64,000 bases of DNA from Paenibacillus apiarius. Its GTDB lineage: Bacteria; Bacillota; Bacilli; Paenibacillales; Paenibacillaceae. The translations under genes and the position numbers were made by a program. Below the pieces are notes generated by a model that ran no database searches, was not told the DNA's origin, and saw only the letters and a program-made list of their open reading frames with translations. The DNA lies in contig NZ_JAFFHZ010000001.1 in the NCBI RefSeq assembly GCF_017052585.1, positions 248,001 to 312,000 on the forward strand, written 5' to 3'. Position 1 is the first letter of the stretch. The number at the start of each line of letters is the position of its first letter. Below, piece after piece: positions 34,826 through 43,895 of this stretch.

Positions 34826-35814
34826 ATGAAATATCGGAAACTTGGCAAAAGCGGCTTGTTGGTAAGCGAAATGGCATTGGGAAACTGGATAACACACGGT
34901 GCACAAGTGGACGACACCACAGCGCAAGCTTGCGTAAATGCTGCACTAGACTCCGGGATTACTACTTTCGATACAGCTGATGTGTATTCGGAGACGAGAG
35001 CGGAATCTATTTTAGGCGAGTCTTTAAAGGGGATACGTCGTGAAAGTATTGAGTTGTGCACGAAGGTCTTTCATCCAACGGGTACCGGACATAACGATAA
35101 AGGGCTATCCCGCAAACATATCATGGAAGCCTGCCATGCTTCGCTTCGAAGATTGCAAACGGATTATATCGATGTCTATTATGCACACAGGTTTGATTCG
35201 ACCGTATCGCTTGAAGAAACATTTTTGGCATTTTCCGATTTGGTGCGGCAGGGAAAAGTTCTGTATGTAGGGGTAAGCGAGTGGACAGCAGAACAGATAA
35301 AGCTTGGAGCGGCTTTGGCAAGGGAACTGAGAGTTCCCTTCGTGGCAAGCCAACCCCAATATTCCATGCTGTGGCGTGTTATTGAAGCCGAAGTTATTCC
35401 CGCTTGTGAGCGTGAAGGAATTGGGCAGGTTGTCTGGTCACCACTGGCGCAGGGCATTCTTTCCGGTAAATATGCACCAGACAAGCCGATACCGAAGGGC
35501 TCCCGCGCTTCTACGACAGCTGGTTCACCATTTTTCGAACGTTGGCCGGACAGTGGTTGCGTAAAGAAGTCCTTCAGGCAGTAGAGAGAATCCGTCCGAT
35601 CGCACAGGAATCCGGTTTGACGCTGCCACAGCTTGCGATAGCGTGGGTTCTGCAAAACCCGCAAGTGTCCTCAGCAATTATTGGCGCCTCGAAGCCCGAG
35701 CAGGTAAAGGAAAACGTAAAAGCTGCAGGTGTCTGTCTGGATAGTGAGGTCATGAGGCAAATAAATAGCATTTTAAATGGCGTTGTTGAGTTTGATCCAA
35801 GTAAAACCGGTTAA
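34826..35814 (+). pseudogene. Frameshifted aldo/keto reductase gene
   Basis: The first ~235 residues are a normal aldo/keto reductase (AKR) of the voltage-gated K+ channel beta-like group: catalytic Tyr in FDTADVYSE, Lys in TKVFHPTG, His in VYYAHRFDS. After FFERW the frame is broken by what looks like an 11-base insertion, CCGGACAGTGG, at about 35548-35560. The true continuation LRKEVLQAVERIRPIAQ to SAIIGASKPEQ lies in the next frame and ends at 35814. The second fragment holds the NADPH-binding C terminus, so the gene is probably inactive unless the shift is a sequencing error. A GAAAGGAGG site precedes the ATG. Confidence 0.85.
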
Positions 35815-35825
35815 GATGATAAGGT

Positions 35826-36734
35826 TTACACAAGTTTGCTTGTCTGAGTCTGACGATTGGCTGTTTCCTCCACCACTTCTAGAAAATTAGTCAGAACAGT
35901 TTCGCTTATATCTGTTTTCCAAGCTGCATAGAGAGGGACTGACGGTGTATCTTGGTTAAAAGATCGGAATACGACATCACTGCGTTGGAACACAGAAACC
36001 GAAGAGGGCACAATTGAAATGCCTATACCGGCAGCTACCAGATTAACAATGGTATACATTTGAACAGCTTCCTGCACGATGTGGGGCTGAAATCCATGCT
36101 GCCTGCAAAAGTCTATAATGAGGTCGTGAAAAGAAGCCCCCATATGATGCGGAAACAAGATAAAAGGTTCGTCCGCCAAGGAATGTAGAGACAGGGTTGG
36201 ATGTATGGCTAGCGGATGCATTTCGGGTAATACGGCAACGAGTGATTCCTTGGTGTAGAGTCGAGAGGTGATATGTTTTGACGGATCTACCGAACGAAGG
36301 AAGCCAACATGAATTTTTCCATCGTGTAAAGCTTTCAGTTGTTGGGCGGATGTCATTTCAGATAGAGTAAGCTGCACATCGGGAAAACGCTCCCGAAATC
36401 CCTTTAATACGTTGACCATCATTCCGCCAACTGCCGAATCTACAAATGCGATCGATAAATGTCCAATTTTCCCTTGACTTGCAAGTTGTGTCACCTTAAT
36501 AGATCGCTCCAATTGAGAAACAATGTTTCTGGACTCCTCCAAAAATATCGTTCCTGCTGACGTAAGTTGAACCTGTCTCTTGGTTCGCTCCAAAAGCTTC
36601 ACGCCGAGTTCTTCCTCAAGACTTTGGATTTGTTGGCTCAAGGGAGGTTGGGTTATATTCAGTTTTTTCGCAGCACGGTTGAAATGTAGTTCTTCCGCCA
36701 CTGCGATAAAGTAACGCAGTTTTTTCAAGTCCAT
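35826..36734 (-). CDS. LysR-family transcriptional regulator
   Basis: A 302-residue regulator. The N-terminal winged HTH is classical (LRYFIAVAEELHFNRAAKKL, then ITQPPLSQQIQSLEEELG), followed by the two-lobed effector-binding domain (IGHLSIAFVDSAVGG onwards). The C-terminal FL-x-VVEE tail is usual. It is convergent with the broken AKR gene, 11 bases apart, so direct control of that gene is not implied by the arrangement. Its target is unknown. Confidence 0.93.
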   Translation of the reverse strand: MDLKKLRYFIAVAEELHFNRAAKKLNITQPPLSQQIQSLEEELGVKLLERTKRQVQLTSAGTIFLEESRNIVSQLERSIKVTQLASQGKIGHLSIAFVDSAVGGMMVNVLKGFRERFPDVQLTLSEMTSAQQLKALHDGKIHVGFLRSVDPSKHITSRLYTKESLVAVLPEMHPLAIHPTLSLHSLADEPFILFPHHMGASFHDLIIDFCRQHGFQPHIVQEAVQMYTIVNLVAAGIGISIVPSSVSVFQRSDVVFRSFNQDTPSVPLYAAWKTDISETVLTNFLEVVEETANRQTQTSKLV

Positions 36735-36827
36735 AAACGATCTTCCTTCCTGTTTTTGTAGTGGTCTCGTCGATTCATTCGACCCGTTTTACAACCATAT
36801 CCTTCTCTTGTTCGTCCCACGGTTATT

Positions 36828-37784
36828 CTATAATTGATAGCGACTTTGAAGCCGCTCCAGCTTATCAACGATTAGATCGGCCATCTCCGAAGGCTCCTCC
36901 ACGAAAGCGTCCGTACCCAATCCAAACATCAACTCTGCGTAATATGCGATCTCCCGCTTTTCTATTTTGCTGTCAATAAAGCCTGATCCGTCTTCACGCA
37001 ATGTAATGGCTTTATCCAGCCAAGGATCGGCCTGACACTTCCTTACTCCCAATCGGGTTAATTCAACGCGCAGCGGCACGGTATGCTGAGGCGCGGGCGG
37101 CAGGAACCATTCCTCGAGCGTCATCGAATTGCCGATTTTCTCCTTCATCGCTGGCTCCAGCTGCTCCCGCAGCATAATCGAGCGAATATAGTCCGCGCGG
37201 AATAGCCGATAAGCCTGTTTATTGAAGCAATAGGCGGGACAGTACCAATATCCGTTGTGCGAATATAAGCCAATCGGCAAAATGTCTCTATCTCCCTCCC
37301 CCTTCACCGAATCATAGCGAATCGTGGTAACCTTCCGTTCCACGGCAGCCTCCAATATAAGCTGTAAAAAAGGAACGTCCTGCTCTCTCATCGGAACCCA
37401 GAACAGAATGCGATGCTTCAATTCATCAATCTTCTGCTTCGTGTTCGGAGGCAGTACGTTATAGAACTTGGTTAACGCTGAGGTCGCCTCTTTCCCGAAC
37501 GGAACGGACGTATAGTTCTGCAGCGATTGATAAGCAAAAAACATCGCTATCGCCTCATTCTCCGTAAATGTAAGCGGAGGCAGAAGCTTCTCCTTCAGCA
37601 GCCGATATCCGCCTTTGGGACCGAATTCCGTATATAACGGCACACCCAATTCCTCCAGATCGCTCAGGTCCCTTTGGATCGTGCGCAGCGAAACGCCGCA
37701 TTCTTCAGCTAGTTCACGCGCCGTGAAATGCTGCTTTTGGTTGATTAGCATCATTAATTCAATCAGTCTTTTTGATTTCTGCAT
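36828..37784 (-). CDS. YafY-type HTH/WYL-domain regulator
   Basis: A 318-residue protein. An HTH_11 domain (RLIELMMLINQKQHFTAREL, about 5-55) is followed by a WYL domain (about 140-220; the segment LPIGLYSHNGYWYCPAY carries the ligand-binding strand) and a WCX domain. It is divergent from the VOC/GNAT gene pair, whose promoter lies in the 146-base gap, and is a likely regulator of that pair. Confidence 0.9.
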   Translation of the reverse strand: MQKSKRLIELMMLINQKQHFTARELAEECGVSLRTIQRDLSDLEELGVPLYTEFGPKGGYRLLKEKLLPPLTFTENEAIAMFFAYQSLQNYTSVPFGKEATSALTKFYNVLPPNTKQKIDELKHRILFWVPMREQDVPFLQLILEAAVERKVTTIRYDSVKGEGDRDILPIGLYSHNGYWYCPAYCFNKQAYRLFRADYIRSIMLREQLEPAMKEKIGNSMTLEEWFLPPAPQHTVPLRVELTRLGVRKCQADPWLDKAITLREDGSGFIDSKIEKREIAYYAELMFGLGTDAFVEEPSEMADLIVDKLERLQSRYQL

Positions 37785-37870
37785 CCTTTGTCCCTCTTTT
37801 ATTTCCCGTGCAATAATCCGTCAGGTTTTTGTAATCTATTATACAGCTTATCCACTATCTACGACAAATA

Positions 37871-37898
37871 TTGACGTATATAGATGATACAGTATATA
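37871..37898 (+). promoter_or_regulatory. Promoter of the VOC/GNAT pair
   Basis: TTGACG at 37871-37876 and TATATA at 37893-37898 with a 16-base spacer lie 33 bases before the VOC start. Between and around the boxes, GTATATAGATGATACAGTATA has partial dyad symmetry and could bind the divergent WYL regulator. Confidence 0.6.
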
Positions 37899-37930
37899 TA
37901 GACTTGAAAATCACTTTAGGAGGAATTAAT

Positions 37931-38296
37931 ATGCTTAAAAGACTGGAATGTGTAGCACTGTATACCCAAAACATGGAGGCATCCGTAGAATTCTATACAA
38001 CGCTTGGGTTGACGGAGAATTGGCGCATCGAACGAAACATCGGAGACGGCAAAACATGGACCCTAGTCGGGTTGAAATTCCCGGAGGAGAAGAGCTCTGA
38101 GCTCGTGCTGCAGAACAATCCGGATCTCAATGTAACCGATATTGAATTGTACGTAGAGGACGTGCGTGACGTATACAAAGCGTTAGCCGACAGAGCCGAT
38201 ATCCAGTGGATACGGGAGCCCTTTGCGACTGAATCGGGCCATGTCGCGGTCATGGAGGCGCCTGACAATAACGTGTTTGTGCTTGTCGGCAAATAG
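37931..38296 (+). CDS. VOC (glyoxalase/bleomycin-resistance) family protein
   Basis: A 121-residue single VOC module pair. LKRLECVALYTQNMEASVEF opens the first beta-alpha-beta unit and SGHVAVMEAPDNNVFVLVGK closes the second. A His/Glu metal set is only partly visible, so the catalytic status is uncertain. The start has an AGGAGG site nine bases upstream. It is followed after 20 bases by a GNAT gene. Confidence 0.88.
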   Translation: MLKRLECVALYTQNMEASVEFYTTLGLTENWRIERNIGDGKTWTLVGLKFPEEKSSELVLQNNPDLNVTDIELYVEDVRDVYKALADRADIQWIREPFATESGHVAVMEAPDNNVFVLVGK

Positions 38297-38316
38297 ATGA
38301 GCAGGAAGGAGACATC

Positions 38317-38730
38317 ATGGAAATACGATTGGCACACCCAGCCGAAGCTCCCGCAATCGTAGCGTTTTTCGAGGCCTACATCACTCGGGGACACAACGGG
38401 ATTCCGAACGAGGAGTTTTTTTGTCCGGACGGAGCGCGTGCTGCTGCGAAGCGGAATCAAATACTGGTAGCTGTTGAGCATCATCGAATTGCCGGCGCGC
38501 TGCGCTTCTATCCCAAAAAAGAGAGCGAACGCATCTCTCTCTATCAATTCGCCGTAGCAGAGAATTACCGCGGACAACGCCTGCTGAACCGCATGCTGCA
38601 CACGGCTTTCCCGATTCCAGTAGATGTGACTTGTCCGCTTGATTCCAGCTTCAATGGTTATTATGACAAGAGCGGCTGGACCCTGGCGGGCCAGACAGCA
38701 AGGTTTAATCGCTGGGTGCTGAATCCATGA
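38317..38730 (+). CDS. GNAT-fold acetyltransferase-like protein
   Basis: A 137-residue protein with GNAT-like strands: ILVAVEHHRIAGALRFYPKK, ISLYQFAVAENYRGQRLLNR (acetyl-CoA loop YRGQRL) and a shortened C terminus. It is probably cotranscribed with the VOC gene. Substrate unknown. Confidence 0.75.
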   Translation: MEIRLAHPAEAPAIVAFFEAYITRGHNGIPNEEFFCPDGARAAAKRNQILVAVEHHRIAGALRFYPKKESERISLYQFAVAENYRGQRLLNRMLHTAFPIPVDVTCPLDSSFNGYYDKSGWTLAGQTARFNRWVLNP

Positions 38731-38814
38731 CAACGCTTCTGCCCCTGATTGGCGTCAAGTGATGTCGCTAGCTGCAGTATGAACCCGGCTGTTCTTTCAC
38801 AACGTTACGACAAC

Positions 38815-38853
38815 AAACTCCGAACAATCCGGCAGCCGGAATGTTCGGAGTTT
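38815..38853. terminator. Long perfect-arm hairpin after the VOC/GNAT pair
   Basis: AAACTCCGAACA pairs with TGTTCGGAGTTT, and inside it TCCGG pairs with CCGGA. Neither strand has a good T run, though TTTGG follows. It lies between convergent genes and is either a bidirectional terminator or a small repeat element. The rest of 38731-38968 shows no gene. Confidence 0.5.
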
Positions 38854-38968
38854 GGCCGTTACTGGTGTCGTAAAATAGAATCATCTTCTTTTACGGCTTC
38901 CTGCCCATCATGAAGCAACCGTGACATCATCCGGTCGGATCGGCCTGATCTTCATCCCGCAACCTCCG

Positions 38969-39403
38969 TTACAAATCTTTCACAAACCCGTACCCAACTT
39001 CCCTGCTGAAACCCAGACGCTCATAGAACCGGTGCGCGCCCTCGCGTTTTACATTAGACATCAGCATCATGACATGGCAGTCCCGCTCACGGGCGAACTC
39101 TTCCAACCGATTCATCAGCTTCATCCCGATGCCTTGGCCATGTGCCTCCGCCGCGACAATTACATTTTCAACTACCATAAAAGGCTGGCAATCCCCCGTC
39201 AAATCTTCGCAGATGATACCCATGACCGAACCGAGCAGCTTGCCATTCTCGTCCGCCGTGCCCAAAAATAAATAATCCGGATCATCGTTCAACCGAGCCA
39301 GCCGCGCCGCCATCTTCTCCACATTAGTGGGGCGATCATCCAGCTCCGCGTAAAGCCCGGCCAATTGCGTCACATCTTCCACATTCAGCTTGCGTATTAA
39401 CAT
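38969..39403 (-). CDS. GNAT family N-acetyltransferase
   Basis: A 144-residue GNAT. The acetyl-CoA-binding motif A is VIVAAEAHGQGIGMKLMNRL (about 79-98) and the C terminus contains AHRFYERLGFSREVGYGFVK. It is a complete single-domain enzyme with unknown substrate. Confidence 0.9.
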   Translation of the reverse strand: MLIRKLNVEDVTQLAGLYAELDDRPTNVEKMAARLARLNDDPDYLFLGTADENGKLLGSVMGIICEDLTGDCQPFMVVENVIVAAEAHGQGIGMKLMNRLEEFARERDCHVMMLMSNVKREGAHRFYERLGFSREVGYGFVKDL

Positions 39404-39524
39404 ATCTCCTGTTACCCCCTATCTAACATTGTCTTTAACCTGTTCCATAACCGAACTCCTTAGACATCTTCATATATGTTCCAGTTCGCACTTTTTGCAT
39501 AGCAAAAAACGAAAGCGCACAAAG

Positions 39525-39965
39525 TCAGTCAAGTCTCTCTGCCTCGTCGAAAAATTGAATATGCGGCTTAGATGAACGGTAATATTGCAGACGATCCTCC
39601 AGGCTTCCCGTATGAAATTCGAAGCAATGCCGATCCGGATCCAAAAAATAAATAGACTGTTTATCTTCTTGCGCCCGTTCCCTTCCCTCCATCACGGTCA
39701 CCCCATAATCCAGGAGCTTCTGCATGACGGCGTCATAGTCCCCTTCATCTATGCTGAACGCGATGTGGGTATAAGTCACGTCCCGATTAGAGCGATCGAC
39801 ATCCTCTTGATTAAGCGCAACCCATAGTCCCTGACAATCGAAATATGCCAGCTTCCTGCCGACTGCAAGAAGCCGCCCTTCCAGAATGTCGCGGTAAAAG
39901 GCGATGGAGGCATCCAAGTCAGAGACGGAGAAGCACAAATGGTTTAATCCTTTTATGTATGCCAC
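39525..39965 (-). CDS. fosB: FosB metallothiol transferase (fosfomycin resistance)
   Basis: A 146-residue protein strongly resembling FosB. It runs IKGLNHLCFSVSDLDASIAF (His7 metal ligand), GRKLAYFDCQGLWVALNQED, YTHIAFSIDEGD (second His), SIYFLDPDRHCFEFHTGSLE (Glu ligand) and LQYYRSSKPHIQF. FosB opens fosfomycin with bacillithiol using a divalent metal. The start is the GTG at 39965 after GAGGAGG; the ATG at 40031 lacks a site and adds residues outside the family. One detail differs from common FosB: DRH where DGH is usual. Confidence 0.9.
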   Translation of the reverse strand: MAYIKGLNHLCFSVSDLDASIAFYRDILEGRLLAVGRKLAYFDCQGLWVALNQEDVDRSNRDVTYTHIAFSIDEGDYDAVMQKLLDYGVTVMEGRERAQEDKQSIYFLDPDRHCFEFHTGSLEDRLQYYRSSKPHIQFFDEAERLD

Positions 39966-40039
39966 GACACTCCTCCTCTCGTCGAAATAAAGTTCATAGC
40001 CAAGCGTGAACAACTTGACGAAACACCGCACCGTTTATA

Positions 40040-40560
40040 TCACGCTTTCTGGCACACGATAACCATCGTTCCGCACTCACGCAGGAGCGGCGACTCGGTC
40101 CAGCCTTCGTAACGATGCAGCAGCCGAAAGGCGTTCGCCTCTAACGTCCGCTGCAGTTCCTGCGGATAGGTATACCGCAATTCAATAGACGTCCGGCGTT
40201 CGTCCACAGTCTGTTCACCTTCCCGAAACCGCCGGATCGTCGTATAGTACTGTACCTGAGCGGCTTGATCATACTCCATGCTCGTATATACGTCGCACCG
40301 CCGCCGCGCCGAAATATCGAGGGTTCTCCAGTATTCCTCTATCGACGGTTGCAACAGCTCCTCGGCAGCCGGAAATCGCGTATCAAATGAACACGCCGTC
40401 ATGCTCCAGCACATTGTGAATCGACCGCAGCAGGCGGTCCTGGTCCTCATTCGTCAGAAAATGCTGGAACGAATTGCCGACCATGAATGCGAACCGGTCC
40501 AATTGCAGCTGCGTCAAATCCTGCCGCGCCCAAATCCAACATTCATTGTCCCAACGTGAA
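40040..40560 (-). pseudogene. Remnant of a class I methyltransferase gene
   Basis: Two frames together make the C-terminal two thirds of a SAM methyltransferase: RQDLTQLQLDRFAFMVGNSF, then SIHNVLEHDGVFI, then in the next frame FDTRFPAAEELLQPSIEEYW to a stop at 40040. The break near 40381 fits a loss of two T residues in a T run. The N-terminal SAM-binding part is missing; an IS3-family element starts about 70 bases further upstream. The gene is dead. Confidence 0.8.
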
Positions 40561-40700
40561 GTCAGGCGGTTGATGTAAAAGCGGGTAACTATTGGATGAA
40601 AGAGGGCAACTCCAACTGCAATAACGGCTAGGCCCCTTAAATCCGGAGTCTGATCCCCCAAAAAGCCTTCTCTCGTAGGATTGCTCGGAATGCCGAGCAA

Positions 40701-41667
40701 TTACATAGCTTTATGAAACATGGATTGATCCTCCAGCGTCATTACCCATTCGGAGAATTTCGCTGGAGGCATCCGTTTTAAGCTCCCATGCATTTTACGG
40801 TTATTATAGAAATCCATGTAGCGATCAAGCGCTTCATAGGCCTCCTCAAAGGTCATGAAGTCAACTTTGCTGAATAGGTCGCGTTCCAGCAGACTATGAA
40901 ATGACTCTATGTACGCATTCATATTGGGAGTTCGTGGCGGGATGCGCTCATGAACCATCCCGAGGCTATCACACGTATCACCAAAAAGCGCACTGACAAA
41001 CTGTGGCCCGTTATCCGTACGAATCGTAGGGAGCGCTTCATCTGCCTTTATTCGTTTTTCCAATGCACGACATAATGTTTGTACGGCATGCTTGGCCTCG
41101 CATTTCGGCCCTCTGTATTGTTCGACGATAACACGATCAAATACGTCAATAATGCTGAGAACGAAAAAGAAACGCCCGCGTCCTGTGACATAACCGTATT
41201 TAATGTCCATCTGCCACAATTGGTTTGATCCTGTCACCACTCGATTCTTCGGCAATCTACGTGGATGCTTGGATTTCCTCTCACGCTGTTTTTGGAGAAT
41301 ACCTAGTTCTTTACAAAGTCGATACGATTTCTTTTTGTCTAGTACGAGCTCACGTTCGTTACGGAGACATTGGGCAAGGAGTCTGTAACCGTACACATGC
41401 TCTTCTCCTTCAACGAGCTCTAGTAGCCATTCTTTGATCTGTCCGTCACTTACTTTCTCCCCCGTTTTCGTACGAGAAAATCCGGGCTGAGGACGACCTC
41501 TCTGTCCGCTTGCGGCGCGTTCTTCGGAGTTGGCCGATCGCTTTCTCCGGTCGTAATACGTTGATTCTGAAAGCCCTATGATTCGCAGAACCCTTGCTGC
41601 TGCTTCTCCCCGCTTAATAAACTGGTCTGCTATTTCATATTTTTCGGATAAGCGGGGTTCTTTTTTT
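40701..41667 (-). CDS. IS3-family transposase OrfB (made by -1 frameshift)
   Basis: OrfB with an rve integrase core. The DDE triad lies in LWQMDIKYG (Asp), IRTDNGPQFVS (Asp) and NAYIESFHS (Glu). The upstream part (EIADQFIKRGEAAARVLRII, GLSESTYYDRRKR) lacks its own start and is entered by -1 slippage on the nine-A run at 41661-41669 (heptamer A-AAA-AAG). The product is the OrfAB transposase. The frame is open, so the element may be active. Confidence 0.92.
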
Positions 41668-41950
41668 TTAGCAACTCTCGCAGAATCTCAATCTCCAGCT
41701 CTTTTTCGCCGATAATCTTAACGGCTTTTTCATAATTCACTTCAACTTCCTGGAGTCGTTGAAGTTCCTGTAAATGCTCATCCGTCGTTGGAATTTCATC
41801 CGGTCCAATGTCGTCACGATGCTCTCTAATCCACCCCCGAATCGTTTCAGGGTGTATGTTGTACATGCGGGATAATACCCCAACTTTAATGCCAGCTAAC
41901 GCCTCACGAACTATTTTTAATCGTGTTTCCTCATTCAATCTTTTCCCCAT
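41630..41950 (-). CDS. IS3-family OrfA, DNA-binding
   Basis: A 106-residue protein with an HTH (LAGIKVGVLSRMYNIHPETI, then RGWIREHRDD) and a C-terminal leucine zipper (EKAVKIIGEKELEIEILREL). Its last codons overlap OrfB, where the A run allows ribosomal slippage. An AATGGGG-type region precedes the ATG. Confidence 0.92.
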   Translation of the reverse strand: MGKRLNEETRLKIVREALAGIKVGVLSRMYNIHPETIRGWIREHRDDIGPDEIPTTDEHLQELQRLQEVEVNYEKAVKIIGEKELEIEILRELLKKKNPAYPKNMK

Positions 41951-42081
41951 TCCAGATCATCCCCTTTACAAATAGTTTAATTTATTTGAGGGGGAAGACT
42001 CCAGTTTAATTAAGGGGCTTTGAAGATAATGCAGTTAAAATTACTTTTTTCGCATCTTTCGTGACGCACGACTGCAATTGT

Positions 42082-43649
42082 CAGACTGTTGAAAAATCGG
42101 TTTAAGCGGCAGAATTTAGAGCTAAAGGTTTCGATAAGTTCCTTAATTTGGTTAAAAGAACAGGTGGAGTCTTTTGCTTCTGCCCACCTCCGACCTTTTG
42201 GGCCAGGTACCTGGCAATCTTTTTTACATTCTGGGCTATTGCGGTCATGAAAGCTTGTTCCTGCGTTTTAGCTCTCCCGCGGAACTTGCAGCGACGATAT
42301 CCATGAAGCTCTTTTGCATCTGCAAAGCTTCGTTCTATCGTTTGAGGACGCAACTTATAGGCCGCCTCTCCGGAATGGGTTTTCCGGTACTGAGCGACCT
42401 TCTCTTTACTCTCTTCCCATATATGTCGTTCGATCTTACGTTGGTGGTTGGCCGATTTCGTACACTGATTGAGCAAGGGGCAGTTTGCACACTCCTCGGC
42501 ATTTGACGTGTATTCCCGATACCCTTGTCGATTGGTAGTCGTATACATTAGCATTTTTCCTGCGGGACACAGGTAGCCATTTTCTTCTGCATGGTAGATA
42601 AACTGTTTCTTCGGAAAAATGTCAGGGGGCGTTGGAGCATTGCGTTCCGCGATAGCCGCAGCGATCTCTAGCTTTAGCGTCTGATCGCATATGTAAGGCG
42701 TCATGTACCCCGAATCCAGCGCCACGGCTTCCAGCGTTGATTGAAATGCAAAGGTTTGGATTTGTCGTTTGAGGCGTTCCACGTAGACGGCAGCGTCATT
42801 AACATGGCCAGGTGTCACATGGACATCGGTGATAATGTTATATTTATGGTCGACGGTGCGATGGTCGAGATAACAGAATGCCTCCGGTTTACCGCTTCGT
42901 TTCATCAGTCCGCACTCGGGATCGGTTTGACTTACTTTACGTGGTTTTTCCTCCCCGGAAGGCTTCCGGGGAGGAAGGGGCTTTTTTCCGTGGCTCTCTC
43001 GATCCTCGTTGATGGCCTTCTCTAATTCTTTTAGATAGTCATGAGGGGTCTCTTCGAGAACCTGCATCGTGTAGCGATTATTGTTAGCGTTGGCTCGAAT
43101 ATGAGTCGAATCGGTCACCAAGAGACGACCATCCACCATCTTATGGTTGATCGCTAGATGTACCATTTCATCAAAAATCTCTTGAAAGAGATTCGTATCT
43201 TTAAACCGATTATTCCGGTTCCAACTGATCGTCGAGTGATCGGGGACGCGATCGGAGAAACGCAGGCCAAGGAACCAGCGATAAGCAGCATTCGGAATGA
43301 TTTCTTGCTCCAATTGACGTTCAGAGCGTATGCCGTACAAATATCCGATGAGCATCATTTTAAATAATACAACGGGGTCTAAGGCCGGTCGTCCCTTGGT
43401 TTCGCTATAGTAAGGCCGAACTTTCTCCCTGATAAAAGAGAAATCCACATGTTTGTCGATAAGGCGTAGCAGGTGATCTTGAGGTACCAATAAATCCATG
43501 CAAATAAGTTCCATTTCATTATGAGCTTTGTTTTCGGACTGCTTGCTATTCAACAAGATCACCACACGCCTCTCATCAGATTAATTACTGATATTGTATC
43601 ATACTAATGCGTTAATGCACCGGAAAACACGGCTTTTTTCAACAGTCTG
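42082..43649 (-). mobile_element. IS1182-family insertion sequence with 6-bp target duplication
   Basis: A 1568-base element bounded by perfect 15-base inverted repeats CAGACTGTTGAAAAA (42082-42096) and its complement (43635-43649). AATTGT directly repeats on both sides (42076-42081 and 43650-43655), a clean target-site duplication. It carries one transposase gene with no visible break, so insertion appears recent. Confidence 0.95.
42102..43565 (-). CDS. IS1182-family transposase
   Basis: A 487-residue transposase. The N-terminal DUF772 domain (KGRPALDPVVLFKMMLIGYL) is followed by a DDE domain: LLVTDSTHIRANANNN (first Asp), VALDSGYMTPYIC (second Asp), and IERSFADAKELHGYRRCKF (Glu). A Cys cluster (EECANCPLLNQC) lies between them. 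The full-length open frame and intact ends suggest the element is mobile. Confidence 0.95.
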   Translation of the reverse strand: MVILLNSKQSENKAHNEMELICMDLLVPQDHLLRLIDKHVDFSFIREKVRPYYSETKGRPALDPVVLFKMMLIGYLYGIRSERQLEQEIIPNAAYRWFLGLRFSDRVPDHSTISWNRNNRFKDTNLFQEIFDEMVHLAINHKMVDGRLLVTDSTHIRANANNNRYTMQVLEETPHDYLKELEKAINEDRESHGKKPLPPRKPSGEEKPRKVSQTDPECGLMKRSGKPEAFCYLDHRTVDHKYNIITDVHVTPGHVNDAAVYVERLKRQIQTFAFQSTLEAVALDSGYMTPYICDQTLKLEIAAAIAERNAPTPPDIFPKKQFIYHAEENGYLCPAGKMLMYTTTNRQGYREYTSNAEECANCPLLNQCTKSANHQRKIERHIWEESKEKVAQYRKTHSGEAAYKLRPQTIERSFADAKELHGYRRCKFRGRAKTQEQAFMTAIAQNVKKIARYLAQKVGGGQKQKTPPVLLTKLRNLSKPLALNSAA

Positions 43650-43895
43650 AATTGTGCAGTTCATTTTCTCACAATCGCTTAAAATGCAATATTCCCTCGC
43701 TTTGAGCTGCACATTTGCAGTTCAAACGCCGAAAAAGGCAGTATTACGCAAAAACAAATGCACAAATACAGTTCGCCGTCCCCTCTCTGCCTTACCCCAG
43801 TCAAAAAATGCAATTTTCGAATGAGTGGTAGAGAGTAGATAAGAAATTGGCAGACGTATCGCGATCGGCTGGAAAGCGATCTTGCTTTCGTTCAT

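Larger units (their letters stand above)
40631..42020 (-). mobile_element. IS3-family insertion sequence
   Basis: An element of about 1390 bases with orfA and orfB in overlapping frames. The ends form imperfect inverted repeats: left GGCCCCTTAAATCCGGAGTC, right (complement) AGCCCCTTAATTAAACTGGA, sharing GCCCCTTAA, GGAGTCT and a C run. I could not settle a target duplication, so the outermost bases are approximate. It lies against TGCA-type repeats, close to a second IS. Confidence 0.88.
42028..43771. repeat. Array of TGCA...CAG repeat units, split by the IS1182 element
   Basis: Units include AATGCAGTT (42028), CTGCAATTGTGCAG (split by the IS: 42072-42081 and 43650-43659), CTGCACATTTGCAG (43707-43720) and ATGCACAAATACAG (43758-43771), plus AAAATGCAAT at 43681. 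After removing the IS the spacing is about 50-61 bases. A similar array lies at 51719-51894. The stretch 43656-43895 has no gene. Confidence 0.6.

Noticed and set aside
42102-43565. IS1182 element as a phage or integron integrase
   Set aside because: The DUF772/DDE organisation, perfect 15-base inverted ends and 6-base duplication fit an IS1182-type element; no phage genes lie nearby.
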